Position numbers and translations under genes: made by a program. Shown here in pieces: positions 13,293-25,574 of a stretch of DNA of 64,000 nucleotides. Origin of the DNA: Diploscapter coronatus (taxonomy: Eukaryota; Nematoda; Chromadorea; Rhabditida; Rhabditidae); assembly GCA_964036155.1 (NCBI GenBank), contig OZ038423.1:67533249-67597248 (forward strand), in the 5' to 3' direction. Positions within the stretch are counted from its first letter, which is position 1; the number at the start of each line of letters is the position of its first letter. The notes under the pieces are model-generated. The model saw nothing but the letters and a program-made list of their open reading frames with translations, was not told where the DNA came from and ran no database searches.

Positions 13293-13916
13293 GAAGAGTT
13301 CGCGTAAAGTAAATAACTACAGTGAATTTTGAAATTTTTTATTTATCATGGATGAGAAAAGTGAACTTTTGAAACTTTCAGAGATATGATTTTGAGCATC
13401 TTTGAACTTATAATGATATAAGGTTCTTGTACCATAATTGAATATTCAGCCAATCTAAAAAGATAATATGAATCGATACATCGTCTCATGTTTATTAAAA
13501 ACAGCACACGAAGAGAGAGGAAAGCGCAAAAATCGGTAACCGTAATCCTTTGGATATCGATCTTTTAAACTTTAATTTTGAATTTTCTTATAAATTCTAT
13601 TAGCACCAAGATATGGTATGTTCATGGGATTTTTAGTTCTCTACAATGGAAATGCATAAATTAAAGGCGTTGTCCCCCGCTGTTAAAGAACATGATATTA
13701 TGCTGATATAATTTTCGAAATTTTCACTTTTAAATTTTTTCCAAAGAAATTTAAACTTTCGAATCCATCTATTTTCATTATGCTCTGCAAGTTTGTTGAT
13801 GGAAAAGTTCATGAAAATATGGCGAAAGTTTATTATATCCATGAAAATTCGAAACAATTTACTCTCCATTTGAAAATAGCTTCACGCTTTGTTTATAATT
13901 TCTGATCAGAAACCTT
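13293..13916. other. Intergenic region
   Basis: This is the 3' flank of the AKTIP-like gene up to the inverted-duplication boundary. I see no further exon or repeat here. Confidence 0.5.
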
Positions 13917-15424
13917 AAAATACAGCAAAATTCTATTTTTCCTAAATTATACCAATAATATTTTGTGCATACATTTTGACGGGTTTTTTGCGGAATTAAT
14001 TTATTCATAATTTTAAATTGAATACTGCAAATAAAGGAATTATGGGATATTTGATTGAAAGATGCAAAATGTTACATGAGGTGAGATTGAATCGTGGTTA
14101 TGTCGTTATGGAGTTATAAGTAGTTGAGTCGTTGGATAATTAGTGGTGATTAGGAGCAAAACGTGCAGATGCACTCGTCAAAGACGCAGGCTCCGGTCTT
14201 GCAGCCCTGAAAATTAGACATTTGGAAAATTGATAGAATTAGAAATTTGTAAGGTTTACGTAAAGAAGTGGATTCGAGCGGCTAAACGATAAATTACAAT
14301 TTCTTAGAGTGGTAATTTTTGATGAAACATTTGAGAGTAGAAATTCTCTGGTTCGACTTCTTGAATAGCTATTTGAATCGTAAGATTATGTATGATACAA
14401 AATCTTTTTTGCAAACGATGATTGTTTAGGAAGAAACTAGGGGATAGCGTATTGGAAGGAATTCTTCTGATTTATGGCGAAAGTGACAACTTGGATAGTT
14501 CTTTACTTCGTTACCTATGAATAGTATAGGGGATGAAATGGCAGAGATTCGTTCCCATACAATCTCGTATGTAACAATATATCGAATAACTACTTTTCTA
14601 GTTGCTAAAAACGAATATTCTTACCCAGCACTTCAAGTTCTCACAGGCCCAATTCCACGAGCACCAGCCGAGCGATTCCGACACGGCCACGAGAGCGAGC
14701 AGGAGGATGAGACACAAGAAAAACTGGGTCGACATTGTTTCAGCTGAAAATTTGAACAATTCAAAGTCATGACAAGATAAAACAGAAGTGTAGGAAGGTA
14801 CACAATTTTTCCATATCTAACTTGTTTCAGAAATAATAGCATGAACCTTACAAGAAGCAAAAAAAGTAAATGTCGAAAAAACTTGTAGTGGTTGATGAAG
14901 AACTGGAAAAAAAACATTTTTTTAAACACATAGAAAAATATCGACTTCCTGTGGGAGGGATTGGAAGAAACGTTTTGGGGAATAGATTTTTTGTTGCTTG
15001 AAAATACGTATCATTACACGAAGTCGAGTGTTTTCAAGGTAAATGCGTAAGAATTCAAGCAGTTGGCTTTGTTTTGATTTGAAAGAATTGAACTTTGATG
15101 AGATTTTTGAGATCAACGTGAATCTTGATAAAGTATGCTTTTGGAAATTTATAATTTTTGATAAGTCTTACAAGGGAACCTTTTTAGGGTCCCGTGGCAT
15201 TTCGGAACGAGAGTAGGCTCATTTTAAACAGCGTACAACTATGAGTCGATTCATGTAACTTTTTCAACAAAAATCGAAAAAGATCATCGGGAAATCAGAG
15301 ATTTAGAGAAAATGGAAAACAGACTAATAGCGAAAAATAAATCTGAACATGTGGCGAGTGGCATTGAAAGGAGAAATTGGGACCAACTGTCTAATGGCAA
15401 GTGCCAGAAAATAAGAAAAATTAT
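13917..15424 (-). repeat. Arm A of a 1.5 kb inverted duplication (partner 60663-62171)
   Basis: The reverse complement of this segment aligns almost end to end with 60663-62171, for example TGGCAAGTGCCAGA at 15401-15414 against its complement near 60688. Upstream flank, both exons, the intron and the 3' flank of a small peptide gene are all included. Flanks and intron look about 95% or more identical by eye. Confidence 0.9.
14150..14735 (-). CDS. Secreted 8-Cys mini-peptide, copy A
   Basis: Two exons (14735-14625 and 14206-14150, minus strand) encode 55 residues. Residues 1-22 are a strong signal peptide (MSTQFFLCLILLLALVAVSE). The mature part holds eight cysteines: GWCSWNWACENLKCW from exon 1, then GCKTGACVFDECICTFCS from exon 2. 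The phase-0 intron of 418 bp has GTAAGA and TTTTCAG ends. The start follows a CAG acceptor by seven bases (CTGAAACAATG), suggesting trans-splicing. It resembles small disulfide-rich secreted peptides in size but matches no family I can name. Mature residues differ from copy B at six positions, while the signal peptide differs at one. Confidence 0.8.
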
Positions 15425-17137
15425 CCCAAGCTCAATTCTTCGCCTATCCTTTAACACGTGAAAACTCCCCTACGATGCTTTCACTCCACCGAAACTTGGT
15501 AGGAGGCCAAAAGTGTGCAGAAATCGGGGATTCGTTGAAAAACTTGGCACGAATCATAGTGATAGAGAAGATTGAAGACACCGAAAAAGTGTGTGGATGA
15601 TAAAAATAGATAATATCAAGATTTGCGAAAGATAAGATCAGGGTAAACGAGAAAATATGGAAGCTAGAACATTGATTAAGAATCCTTGTTATTTCAGAGA
15701 GAAATTTAAACTGTGATATTGAAATCTTATTTTACTGTCGAGTAATTTTCGCTATTTTAGTTTTTTGATCAGCAACTTTTAAAACCTATCTGCAGCATTA
15801 ATAAAAGTCCGATAAAGTTACAGAACATCAAGATTAGCTATCGGATTGACGTAATATGATAAATTTCCCCTATTCCAAGGGTCATGTGGCACGTTTTTGA
15901 AGAAACGCGGAGTTTGATCGAAAATTTTGACAACCAATCTAGAAAAACGTAATTTCTAACAAAAAATTCTGAAGCAGATTTTTTTTCTTTAACTTTGTCA
16001 ATCACGCAGACAATTTTAATTAACCGCAAAAATGGTGTTCAAAGAAATTTTATAGCTAAATTGTGCGTAGAATAACGCATGAACCGGTTCTGGAGAGCCG
16101 AAAATTAGAGAACTTTACGATTTTGTAGAAATTTTCGAGGCCACACAAGTTTCTTGTGGAAAATAGCCCATTTTTGAAATTCTTTCATGGAAACGAAAAG
16201 AAATAATCATTCTTTAAGACACTTTACCAGCTAAACTACTGTATATCAGAGCAAATGGCGATAATTCAGTCAGTTTAATGAGATTTCGAAATAGTTTGTT
16301 GTTTTTGCAAGATTAGAGCGAAAATCGTTGAGAAAAAGTCGCTAGATTCGCAAAAAAAAATGGAGCGAACTAACAGCAGCTATCTAGTCGCTTTTAATAA
16401 CTAACGAGATAAACTCCAAATCGAGTTTCCGAAGGTGAAAAAATGCGAAAGATCTCTATGTCCCTGACTTTTCACATGATGAGAATGTTTTCAACGTCTC
16501 TGGTGGGAAATTTTGGTCTTATTTACGGGAAAAACTGGCGCGAAAATAGAAATTTCAAGTCGAAAAGTTCATTTCCAGCACAAAGAATAATATATCACCG
16601 AATTTTGCACTGAAAATATCATAAATCAACATTTTGCAGAATTTTCGTTTTTGCGATTTTGAAAGATTTTCGACAAAGTACGATCAGTTCTTTGGTTCGC
16701 TTTTCGAAGATGATTAATGAAAAATCCTCTATAATATTTTGATGAATCAACATTGCTTCAGTGTAATTTATCAATATCGGTTCAAATAGCATGTAAAGTG
16801 GAGTGGTTTAACATTTTACAATTTTCATTCGATAATCAATCAGGTCAAACAAACTGTACCAATTTTCGAAATTTGTTTCCGGTAGCACATTCAAATTTGC
16901 ACATTCCTTATGAATTACGAATATCAAAACAGGTATATTTATCAAAAAATCAACAAACTGATAATATTAAACATGGATAGCTGTGAATTATTCATCATCG
17001 TCTTATCTCTGGATATATTTATATTTGATATATCAAAGGCTAGATCAGTTGAATATCGATAGCCTTGATTATTCAACAAATCATCTCTGCTCTATCCTAA
17101 GACATTTTTTCTCTATCCATCTATTTTTCTCGTGTCA
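15425..17137. other. Intergenic region
   Basis: AT-rich DNA between the duplication arm and the lipase start. Short open frames show no family features or splice pattern. I see no gene here. Confidence 0.5.
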
Positions 17138-20115
17138 ATGCAGTGGTCAGCTGTGTTATCCATTTCATCGCAGCTCTTATTGATTTGGATATCGCGAACC
17201 CGGGCCATCGATCCAGAATGCTACATGACTGTGGTGAGGATTTTGAGTTTTTTTTTTTTAAATAAATTTCTCAAAGATTTATATCTATCTTCATACCATA
17301 TGAATATGAACAAAATGTTCGATTTAGATTGATATTTTTCGCAAATCATATCCAATTTTCCATATTTTACTATTGTCAAATCTGCACAAAATAATTATGA
17401 ATTCCAAGAAAAAGAATAAAATTCAGCCAGAAATCACAAAATATTACGGCTACATTTCGGAAGTTCACATTGTTCGAACGGAAGATGATTATCTGCTTGA
17501 GCTGCATCGAATCAAGTCAAAAACAGCCCCGACAAAGCCCGATGGGGTGGTGTTCATGCAGCATGGACTGTTAGCCGATGGATTCAACTTCACCCCAAAT
17601 TTAAAGAATGAATCTGCAGGTTCAATCATTTTTAACAATGAATATAGTAGTTCATTAATTCTTCTTGATAGTCCGTAGTTACAAGGACTGCTTAGCTAAA
17701 ACATGATCTAAAGGCTGGTATTTTGGAACATTTACAACTAAATTTAAATTCTGATTCAGTCTATCACACAAAATTCATGTCACAGTGTGTGCCATGTTTA
17801 CACATTGTTCTGAAGACTAACTATTCTAAAACTTATCATAAAAAATCAGCAGCCAAGTTTCAGGTTTCGTTTTCGCGGATGCGGGCTTCGACGTTTGGAT
17901 CGGTAATTCTCGCGGTACACCGGCGAGTCAGAAGCATATTGGATATGGGCCTGAGGACGATAGATTTTGGAATTTTACGTATGATTTTTATGCTAATTAC
18001 GAAAGAATAAGAAATTTGAAAATTTGCAGGTTCCAAGAAATGTCCCAATACGATTTGACGGCTTGTGTCAAATATATTCTGAAGGAAACTAAACAGGTAG
18101 ATTTTTTGTTGTTGTTTTTTGAAAATGAAGATAAACTCAGAATGGTCTCTATTACATCGGTCACTCTCAGGGAACGGTTATTATGTTCGCGAAATTGTCG
18201 GAGGATCCAGAATTTGCAAAGAAGGTTCGAACTATTTGAATTATTCTGAGATATGATTAATTTTAGATATATCAATTCCATGCATTGGCCCCCGTTGCTA
18301 CAGTTTCTCATATCGGAGGGCTATTCAAATTGATGGGGAACAAATTTTTGACGGTTGCCCAGGTGAATTTAAACTCTCGAGGAATTTTCTAACCTTGAAA
18401 ATTCAGTTTCTGCTGAAAAGGGTAGCAAATACGCCACTGACAATGCCGAAATTCGTTCAGAAAATCATCAGCTATTTTTGCAGGTGAGATATAATATGAT
18501 GAAAAGGATTTCACGAAATTTGATATTTTCCTAAATTATTTTTCATTTCAGGAAAAAAACTTTGAAAAACATAACATTTCTAGGAAAAAAAATTCAATTT
18601 TCAAATATATAGAATTAAACATTAAACATAAACTATAAACTGCACCAATACAACTATTTTTAGCCTAGAAATAGTTCGAAACGTATGCACGCTGGATATT
18701 GGTTTTGTTGACGGAACGGAGAAATTGTTCAATTTCGTAAGAAAATTCAAAATCTTAGAAAATGTTCAAAAAATTTCAATATCAGACCCGAGTTGGAGTC
18801 TACCTCTGTCACACTCCCGCAGCTACCTCTACTAAGAATTTGATCCACTGGATTCAGGTAGTTTTTCAGAAATCGAGAATAAAATAAACAAATTGCAGCA
18901 AGTCGAAAACAAGCACTTTCAAAAGTTCGACTATGGTCCACAAGGAAATACAATAGAGTATGGTCAGGTAAGAGTGTTGGAGAAGCAGTAAGAAGAATAA
19001 GCTATTTTTTTTTATTTTGAATTGCATTTTAAATTTACTTGCATTTTTCTAAGATCACCTAATTTTTCATAAAAGAAGCTTATTTCACCCATTTTTCCCC
19101 TCTTTCACCCCCTTTCGCCGTCATGGCGGAATAGTCGAGTGGTAGTGCGTTAGCCTCGAGTATTTGCAGAAATGAGTTTGAAAAGGGAAATGATGAGAAC
19201 ACAATCCATTCTCCGAGGTGGTCGCCAATTGGATGGGGCGTGAGCCGAAGGGAGTGTGCCTCGGTGGGTCGAGTCTCAAGTTCTTTGGGACAAGTGACCC
19301 ACTTCCTCCCGAGTTCCGTCCAAATTGGGACACCAAAGCTGACACTTGGTGCGGATCCCTTTCTTTATTGTAGTTTTCCAAATCTTATTCTTGAAAATCG
19401 TGACAAATTACAAGTCTGAAAAGACTAAAGTAGGCTTCAAGAAGAAAATTAATTGCACGTTTTGTCGGCTGCTATTCGACTGATATTATCAATGCCCGAT
19501 AATTTGAGACAAAATAAGCGATGCGCACAAATTCGAATATGCAAAATGTGTATTGCGTATTTACAAATAAATAGTCGTCAACCTCATTCTTTGAATGTGA
19601 GATGTGTAATAGCGTCAAGTCTGTTGCAGACAACGCGTTAATTTTCTGCACATTAAAAATCTGTGTCATTTACTTCATCTCTCAAGTAGTCGGCCATTGG
19701 CAATAATATGATATTTGAAAGTAGTGATAATTTAGACCTCACCCCCAGTCTACAACCTGTCAAATATCAATACCCCGACTTTCCTCTACTGGAGTAAAGA
19801 CGACGTTCTGGCTGATACTCAAGACATTAGGTTGAAAGTTTATATTAGTTTGTGGAAAAAAATGCAAATTTTAGGGACACCATTTTCAACCAAATGAATA
19901 AAACTATCGCGGGCTCTTTCGAAATGCCTCATTACACTCATTTGGACTTCGTCTTTGGCCTACCGGCTACTGATGATATTTACAAAGTCGAATTAGAAAA
20001 TAACTTCGAAATCAATAATTTTGAAATTCAGCCGATAATTTCGAGAATTTCTGTGGATGTCCAGAGAAGAAAGAAGCTGAAACATCATCTTCATCTATCT
20101 GAAATTGAAAATTAA
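17138..20115 (+). CDS. Secreted/lysosomal acid lipase (AB-hydrolase lipase family)
   Basis: Twelve exons, 17138-17233, 17427-17619, 17864-17978, 18030-18096, 18141-18224, 18267-18362, 18407-18483, 18664-18736, 18786-18857, 18899-18967, 19736-19830 and 19875-20115, give 425 residues, usual for lysosomal acid lipases. After a signal peptide come [17 protein letters not shown], then [12 protein letters not shown] (oxyanion region) and [15 protein letters not shown]. The nucleophile motif GHSQG puts Ser at about residue 166; the Asp lies in [10 protein letters not shown] (about 337) and the His in YTHLDFVFG (about 368). The family hydrolyses triacylglycerols and cholesteryl esters in lysosomes or the gut lumen. 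It is like the C. elegans lipl genes. Three donors are GTT (exons 2, 5, 11). Intron 10 contains a SINE-like element. Likely first gene of an operon with the dehydrogenase that follows. Confidence 0.9.
19120..19372 (+). mobile_element. tRNA-derived SINE-like element in a lipase intron
   Basis: GCGGAATAGTCGAGTGGTAG near 19125-19144 looks like a tRNA 5' half with an A box. GGTGGGTCGAGTCTCAA near 19263-19279 looks like a B box. The spacing (about 130 bp) is too long for a plain tRNA and there is no matching acceptor stem, so a SINE or tRNA relic is more likely than a functional tRNA. The end point is approximate. Confidence 0.5.
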
Positions 20116-20291
20116 TTTTATTATCCTGTACAAAATAAATCTCTCATTTACTTTTCCATATTTGTATTTAAAGTCGCTACATTGTAGCCTAGAAAGTAGC
20201 ATGATAAGAAACAGAAAATAATAAGAGAATTGATTTTAGCAACTCTTGAACTATTTTCCGAATTTGACCAATTTTCTAAAGCCTATTCGAA
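20116..20291 (+). promoter_or_regulatory. Intercistronic region between lipase and dehydrogenase
   Basis: AATAAA lies 16-20 bases after the lipase stop (near 20133). A GATTTTAG acceptor near 20239 follows about 100 bp later, and a second possible acceptor (TTTCTAAAG) ends near 20281. The downstream ATG is at 20292. Spacing matches an SL2-type nematode operon junction. Confidence 0.6.
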
Positions 20292-22802
20292 ATGCAAAAT
20301 ATTTCGGTTGAAATTCAAGATTATATGATGGGAGCGATTTCTAAGGCTAAACAGGTAAATTTTTTATTTGTGATAAAATAGAAACTGCATTTCTGCTAGT
20401 GGCACTTACCAAATAACCGAGGAAGTTACGAAACGGCGAAACCTGTTCAAGTCAGAAAAACTGCTGTTATTGGAGGGGGTATTTTCTATTTTATCAGATA
20501 ATTCTGAATCACTATTTTCAGGAACTATGGGTCGTGGAATAGCGATTTCACTATGTCGAGCTGGATATGACACCATGATCGTGGAATATGATCAAAAGGT
20601 AAGAAAGTAAAAAATGATTCAACGAAATAATGTCAACATTAAATAAAATTTTATACTATCTTATTTTTCACCAAGGATATTCCTGGCAATTTTTTTTACA
20701 AATCTACACGAGGAGGAAGGTCGTAATAAAATTTGACTTTCAGGGCCTGGATGCCTGCAAGCGAGAACTCGATTTGACCTACAAGCGAGAAATGAAGCTC
20801 AAACGAATGCAACAGGGCGATGTTGACAAACTAATCAATGGAATGAAATTCACGTTGAATCTGGAAGATACAAGGGATTGTGACTTGGTATTGCATTTTT
20901 TGTCTTTTTGATTTATTTGAAGTTGCAGATCATTGAAGCTGTCTTCGAAGAGATGGCCATCAAAAAGGAGTTGTTCAAGAAGTTGGACAAAATCGTAAAA
21001 CCCGGTGCAATTTTGGCTTCGAATACCTCAACTTTGGATTTCGACGAGGTAAAGATCTATGGAAACTAATAGAAATTAGAAGAACTTCGTTTTGCATAGA
21101 CGATTGACTGATCTGAAACTCATCATAATGCCTATTTGGTAATGAGTTACCAAAAATAAAGATTTTTTTGATAAATTGCCTCAAGTTTCCAGATGAGCTC
21201 CGTCCTCTCAGATCGAACTCGCCTCGTCGGGATGCATTTCTTCAATCCTCCTCACGTTATCAAAGTCGTCGAGATCGTATTTGGATCGTATACTTCTGCC
21301 CAGGCTGTGGCAACTGCGTTCGCTACTTGCGATGCTATGAAGAAGGTCAATTTTTCATTAAATAAGTCTCCGAAAACTTTCCTAAAATTTCTATGTCTAT
21401 ACGGCATTACTTCATACTATTTTTTAAAAAATCCAATTTTATTTATTGTAAAGCTCTAAAAGAGATAAAGGTTGTTCTAAATCTAACTTCTAAGTTTAAG
21501 TTTGCCGTCCTAGTCGGCAACTGTCCATTCTTCGTGTTCAATCGACTGCTCTTCGTTTATTTGGCTCAAGCGCACAAACTACTCTATCAGTACGGAATCA
21601 TGCCGAAGCACGTCGACGCCATCGTCGTTTCGTATGGATTCTTGATGGGACCGCTGACGATGAATGATATGAATGGTTGGGGAGTTTTCTTCTAATCTCA
21701 TGAAAATTTGTTAAATTTGTCATTCTTCGTGAATTTTTACCTCTTCTGCAAGCCATCTAAATTCATCAATTATCTAATCAGGATAAGTTTGATTGGATAC
21801 AAGTTATCTTCTATTTTGTATAACTCTTTCACATCGAAGGTGAATTTGCTGAAGAGCTTTCAAAATTCTCGAATTTATCTGAATAATCTGAGCCGACTAT
21901 TCTCAGGCCACGACGTCGGCGAGAAGTTGAAGAAGGAATGGAACATTGAGAGTAGCCCGATCGAGAAGGAACTCTACAAAAGAAAGCGATACGGTCGGAA
22001 GAACGGGAAGGGATTCTATCGGTACGACCCGAAAACGCAGAAAAAGGAGGATGATCCGGAAATAGAGGGCATCATCGAGAGACTCGCCTCCCAGGCTCAC
22101 GTCAACATGCAGCTCTACTCGGATAGTGTGGGTTTTTAATTTCATGAGTTGCAGTGGTTGGATCTACGAAAGACCTGGAGCTTTCTCAATCTCCTAGTGA
22201 GAGCTTTTTTCAAAATTTGTGAGTGAGGCTCACATTCTGGGAGCGTTTCTTGGAGTTCGTAAATCCAATCACAGAGGGATGAATCTATAAATGTCGGGTA
22301 TATCAAGTATACAAAAACTAAAAGGAAATGTATTTCTTATCCAGTTCTGAATTTTATATTATAAGATGAGATACGGTTTACTTTCCTAGGTATCAAAATT
22401 TAATTCCAGGACATGATCGAATTTTTGTTCTATCCTTTGGTCAACGAAGGGTTCTTGTGCGTTGAAGAGGGCATCATCGAGGATGAATCACTTGTTGATT
22501 TGATGTTGTGAGTTAAGGATGAGTCTTACATACATCAATGTTGAATTTGCAGCATTTTTGGCTTCGGATGGCCACCTGCTACAGGAGGCCCGATGAGATG
22601 GGGCAGGAAGAAGGGTTTGAGGAGAATCTCTGGGAGAGTTGCGCACTGGCATATTTTAGGTAACAAACTTGTATTTATTTATTCTTCCAATACAAATATA
22701 ACTAAATCATGCATTGAAATTTTAGAACCCGAAAAGAGAGAATACAAAATTTCAAAGACGCTGGAGAAGATCTTCAGACAACCTTATTTAGCGAATCTTT
22801 AG
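20292..22802 (+). CDS. 3-hydroxyacyl-CoA dehydrogenase, ECH-8/9-like, with peroxisomal-type tail
   Basis: Eleven exons, 20292-20354, 20400-20478, 20522-20598, 20744-20887, 20929-21048, 21193-21345, 21501-21675, 21907-22127, 22410-22507, 22553-22659 and 22726-22802, give 437 residues. The NAD-binding Rossmann motif is [18 protein letters not shown], followed by EYDQ and [18 protein letters not shown] and [16 protein letters not shown] are the dehydrogenase signature region. The C-terminal domain has FVFNRLLF and [13 protein letters not shown], as in the second half of peroxisomal multifunctional enzymes. There is no enoyl-CoA hydratase domain. It oxidises 3-hydroxyacyl-CoA in beta-oxidation. 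The protein ends in LANL, close to the KANL peroxisomal signal of catalase. Exon 7 could start six bases earlier at a tandem AG; its donor is GTTGGG. Confidence 0.88.
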
Positions 22803-23444
22803 AAAAGTGTATTATTTTTCCGTGATTCAGTACGATAATGGATTCAATAAATTTATTAGTCTCAAATTACTTTCACACGCATCTGGTGATCTCTTAGATT
22901 TGTGCAGCTGTAATTCACCTCATTTCGAATGTTACTCATCTTTCGAACCATGCCCTTCTCAATTATTTGACATTGAACGAAGACAAAGGAGGCCTATCGC
23001 TTATGGTTTTCTCTCATTTATTATTTAGGCTATAAAGTTGATATTTCAAATCATCTCATCGACTATTCTTGACCATCATTTGGAATTCCCTTCTGATTTT
23101 CGATTTCCCTTTAAGTTGACTCAGAAAAGTCGTCTAGAAAAATGATATGGCATGTTCCGACCAGTAGTTATGCTCCTTCGTGGAACTACTCTTAATGAAA
23201 ATTAGCTCTAAAATCAAGTCAAGCATTATGAACTGTTCCAAGCTTTCCTGTACCACTATGCATTGTTTTTCCGTATACTGTCTGTTCAATAAAATAAACT
23301 CAAGTTTTTTTCAATACTTTATTACTACTATGCTGGACTTCTCGTCGTACGTAATAATTAAGTTTATCGCTATAATTACTGAGACTACGGAGATTCTTTG
23401 TGTCAATAAAGTTAGGGTTTCGGAACTCGGCTGGAAATATCCGC
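22803..23444. other. Convergent 3' flanks
   Basis: Non-coding DNA between the dehydrogenase stop (+) and the stop of the micro-exon gene (-). It holds AATAAA signals for the + gene (near 22847). No exon is evident. Confidence 0.5.
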
Positions 23445-25574
23445 TTATTTTCCAACGGCGTAGCCTCCTCCCTGTGGCTGGGCGTAGCCTCCTCCTCCTT
23501 GTGGCTGGGCGTAGCCGATTGGTGCTGGTGGGGCTGAAATTTGTATTTAATTAAATTTAAAAGAGGCTATTTGAAAACTACAGAACATCAAGACATGAGG
23601 GAAAAGGCGAATATGATAGGGTCAGAAGGTTAATAATTCTTGTATCTACGGTGATTTGTGACATAAATGTGGCGATTTTGGCCAAGTTTAGGAATCAACC
23701 CCCGTAAATTTAGTTACAAGTCTCATAAGCTCAGAGTTATTCCCATGCATTCTTGCGATATGCACTGTATCATGATGTCCTGAGTTTCCCAATTGCCTAA
23801 ATATCTAATTGCTTACGTGGGGGAGCAGCGTATCCGCCACCGCCTCCTGGAAATTTAATATTTAAATAAATTTCAAATGATCGGATATTTGAAACGAACC
23901 GCCGCCGCAGCCTCCTCCGCATGGAGCTAAAGATTAAATATAACTATTTTCGAATATTTGAAGCTATTCTTGCAACGTACGTGGGGGCGGGGGAGCTCCG
24001 CATCCTCCACCACAGCTTGGCATTGGTGGCGGGCTAAAAATTAGATCATTAGATCGTGTATTTAGATTTTTAAACCTCTTGGAACATTAATCAAATTCAT
24101 CAACCAAAAAATGTAAAAACTTGCGATTTCTTGAATTTTTTTCAAAACGATGACTGATGAACATTTTGAATATCCCAAGAAGCACGAGTTTTCTTGTGCA
24201 ATGGACGAATTTGCTTGGTTAGTTCGAAATCACTCAGAAACTAATGATAGAAGAGAAAGGAAATGGACGTTGAAATGAAACTGAATGATGGTTAGTGTGA
24301 AATGAGAGATTTAAGAAAGTCGTTCTCAGAAAGACAGGAGCGGATAGTCGAACGTAATCTCATTCAGAATATAAAATGAAGACTCATCATGGAGGTGGGC
24401 AGGGAGCTGAAATTTAAATATGATCATTTATGAAATTATTGAAATCTTGAATAAATCAATCGTAAATCGATCTACGAGTGAATAATAAACTTGAAGTGAT
24501 AAATGCAATGTTCCTATTCCTAGTCATGCATTCGTGGAACCTTCACGTGATGCCTTATTCTCATAAGCATTATCCTGCTTTAACATTGGTAAGCTTTTCA
24601 AAAATCAATACTATTTCTATGTGTGAACTGCCATGAAATTTATCAAATTTCGAGTAGATTCAAATTACAGACAAATCAACTCACGGGGTGGAGGGGCACC
24701 GCATCCACAGCCTCCTCCTCCGAAAGAAGGAAGAGCCAACGACGGCAGGGACAGTCCTCCGCCACCGCATCCTCCGCAGGGTGGGGGTGGAGGCGGGCTG
24801 AAAATGAATTTAAATTAAAAATTGTATTGTTGGACTATTCAAGCACTCTCGATTATCCGAAACTGAACATGACTATTTTGGAATTAGAAGTGGAGTACTG
24901 TCTGAATGTTTTTGAGCCAAAGAATTAGCGAACAAAGGTAAGATGCGCATTTTTGTGAGCTATTCGATATCGTTTGGCTAGGAAGAAGAATATCGTGTTG
25001 AAACCAAAAATTGAGTGCGGAAATTAAACTATTGGAACCTAGAAAACTAAATTGAATTCTAAATTTTGCACAAAAAGACTCGCCATGGCATAGGAGGCGG
25101 GCACGGGGGTGGGCATGCTTCAAATATCGCATTTTGAAATGTTCAAAAGAGGAAGATTAGCAATATATTGGGGTTTTTTTCTCAAAATTATCCCAAACTT
25201 GACATTCATTTTTCTCGAACTATTTGAGTCCAATATATTGCAAATCGTAAATGATTCTGAACAACTTACGTGGAGGACAGGGTGGGGGGCGAAAAACCAT
25301 ATCATAATTTGTGAATAAAGAATATATATATGTTTTAAATTGTGATAAAATTGATATTGAATAGATTTTACAATTCTTATAACCAAATTAAATGGCTCTT
25401 TTTTAAAATTTTATGAGCAGAATTTTTATTACTATTCAGAAATTTACTTACCAGGGTGGTGGACCTGCAATTATTATTTTATTTTCAAAAATAGTTTTAA
25501 AAATGATTACAGCATGGATTCATGCAGCACTGAGCAGCAGCAGCCAAAACTGCGGCGAGGATCACGTATTTCAT
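23445..25574 (-). CDS. Micro-exon gene 1: secreted Pro/Gly/Cys-rich low-complexity protein
   Basis: Ten minus-strand exons (high to low): 25574-25511, 25465-25453 (13 nt), 25289-25270 (20 nt), 25117-25084, 24797-24685, 24406-24388 (19 nt), 24033-23981, 23926-23900 (27 nt), 23846-23817 (30 nt), 23533-23445. Total 462 nt, 153 residues. MKYVILAAVLAAAAQ is a signal peptide. CPPPC-type units follow (CPPPCPPPCPP), then Gly/Cys runs (GGGCGG), then GGGGYAAPPP and a tail of two YAQPQGGG repeats ending in YAVGK. It resembles the low-complexity part of nematode ground-like (grl) proteins but has no ground-like domain; an extracellular or cuticle role is inference. Exon 3 has a CG acceptor (25291-25290), exon 4 a GC donor (25083-25082) and exon 6 an AT donor (24387-24386). 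All are needed to keep frame. The region was assembled from phase continuity, not transcripts. Confidence 0.75.

Noticed and set aside
19120..19280. Functional tRNA gene
   Set aside because: The A- and B-box-like sites are too far apart and no acceptor stem pairs, so it is recorded as a SINE-like relic.
24820..25132. Minus-strand frame at 24884-25132 as a gene
   Set aside because: It overlaps micro-exon gene 1 intron and exon 4 in the wrong frame and has no independent support.
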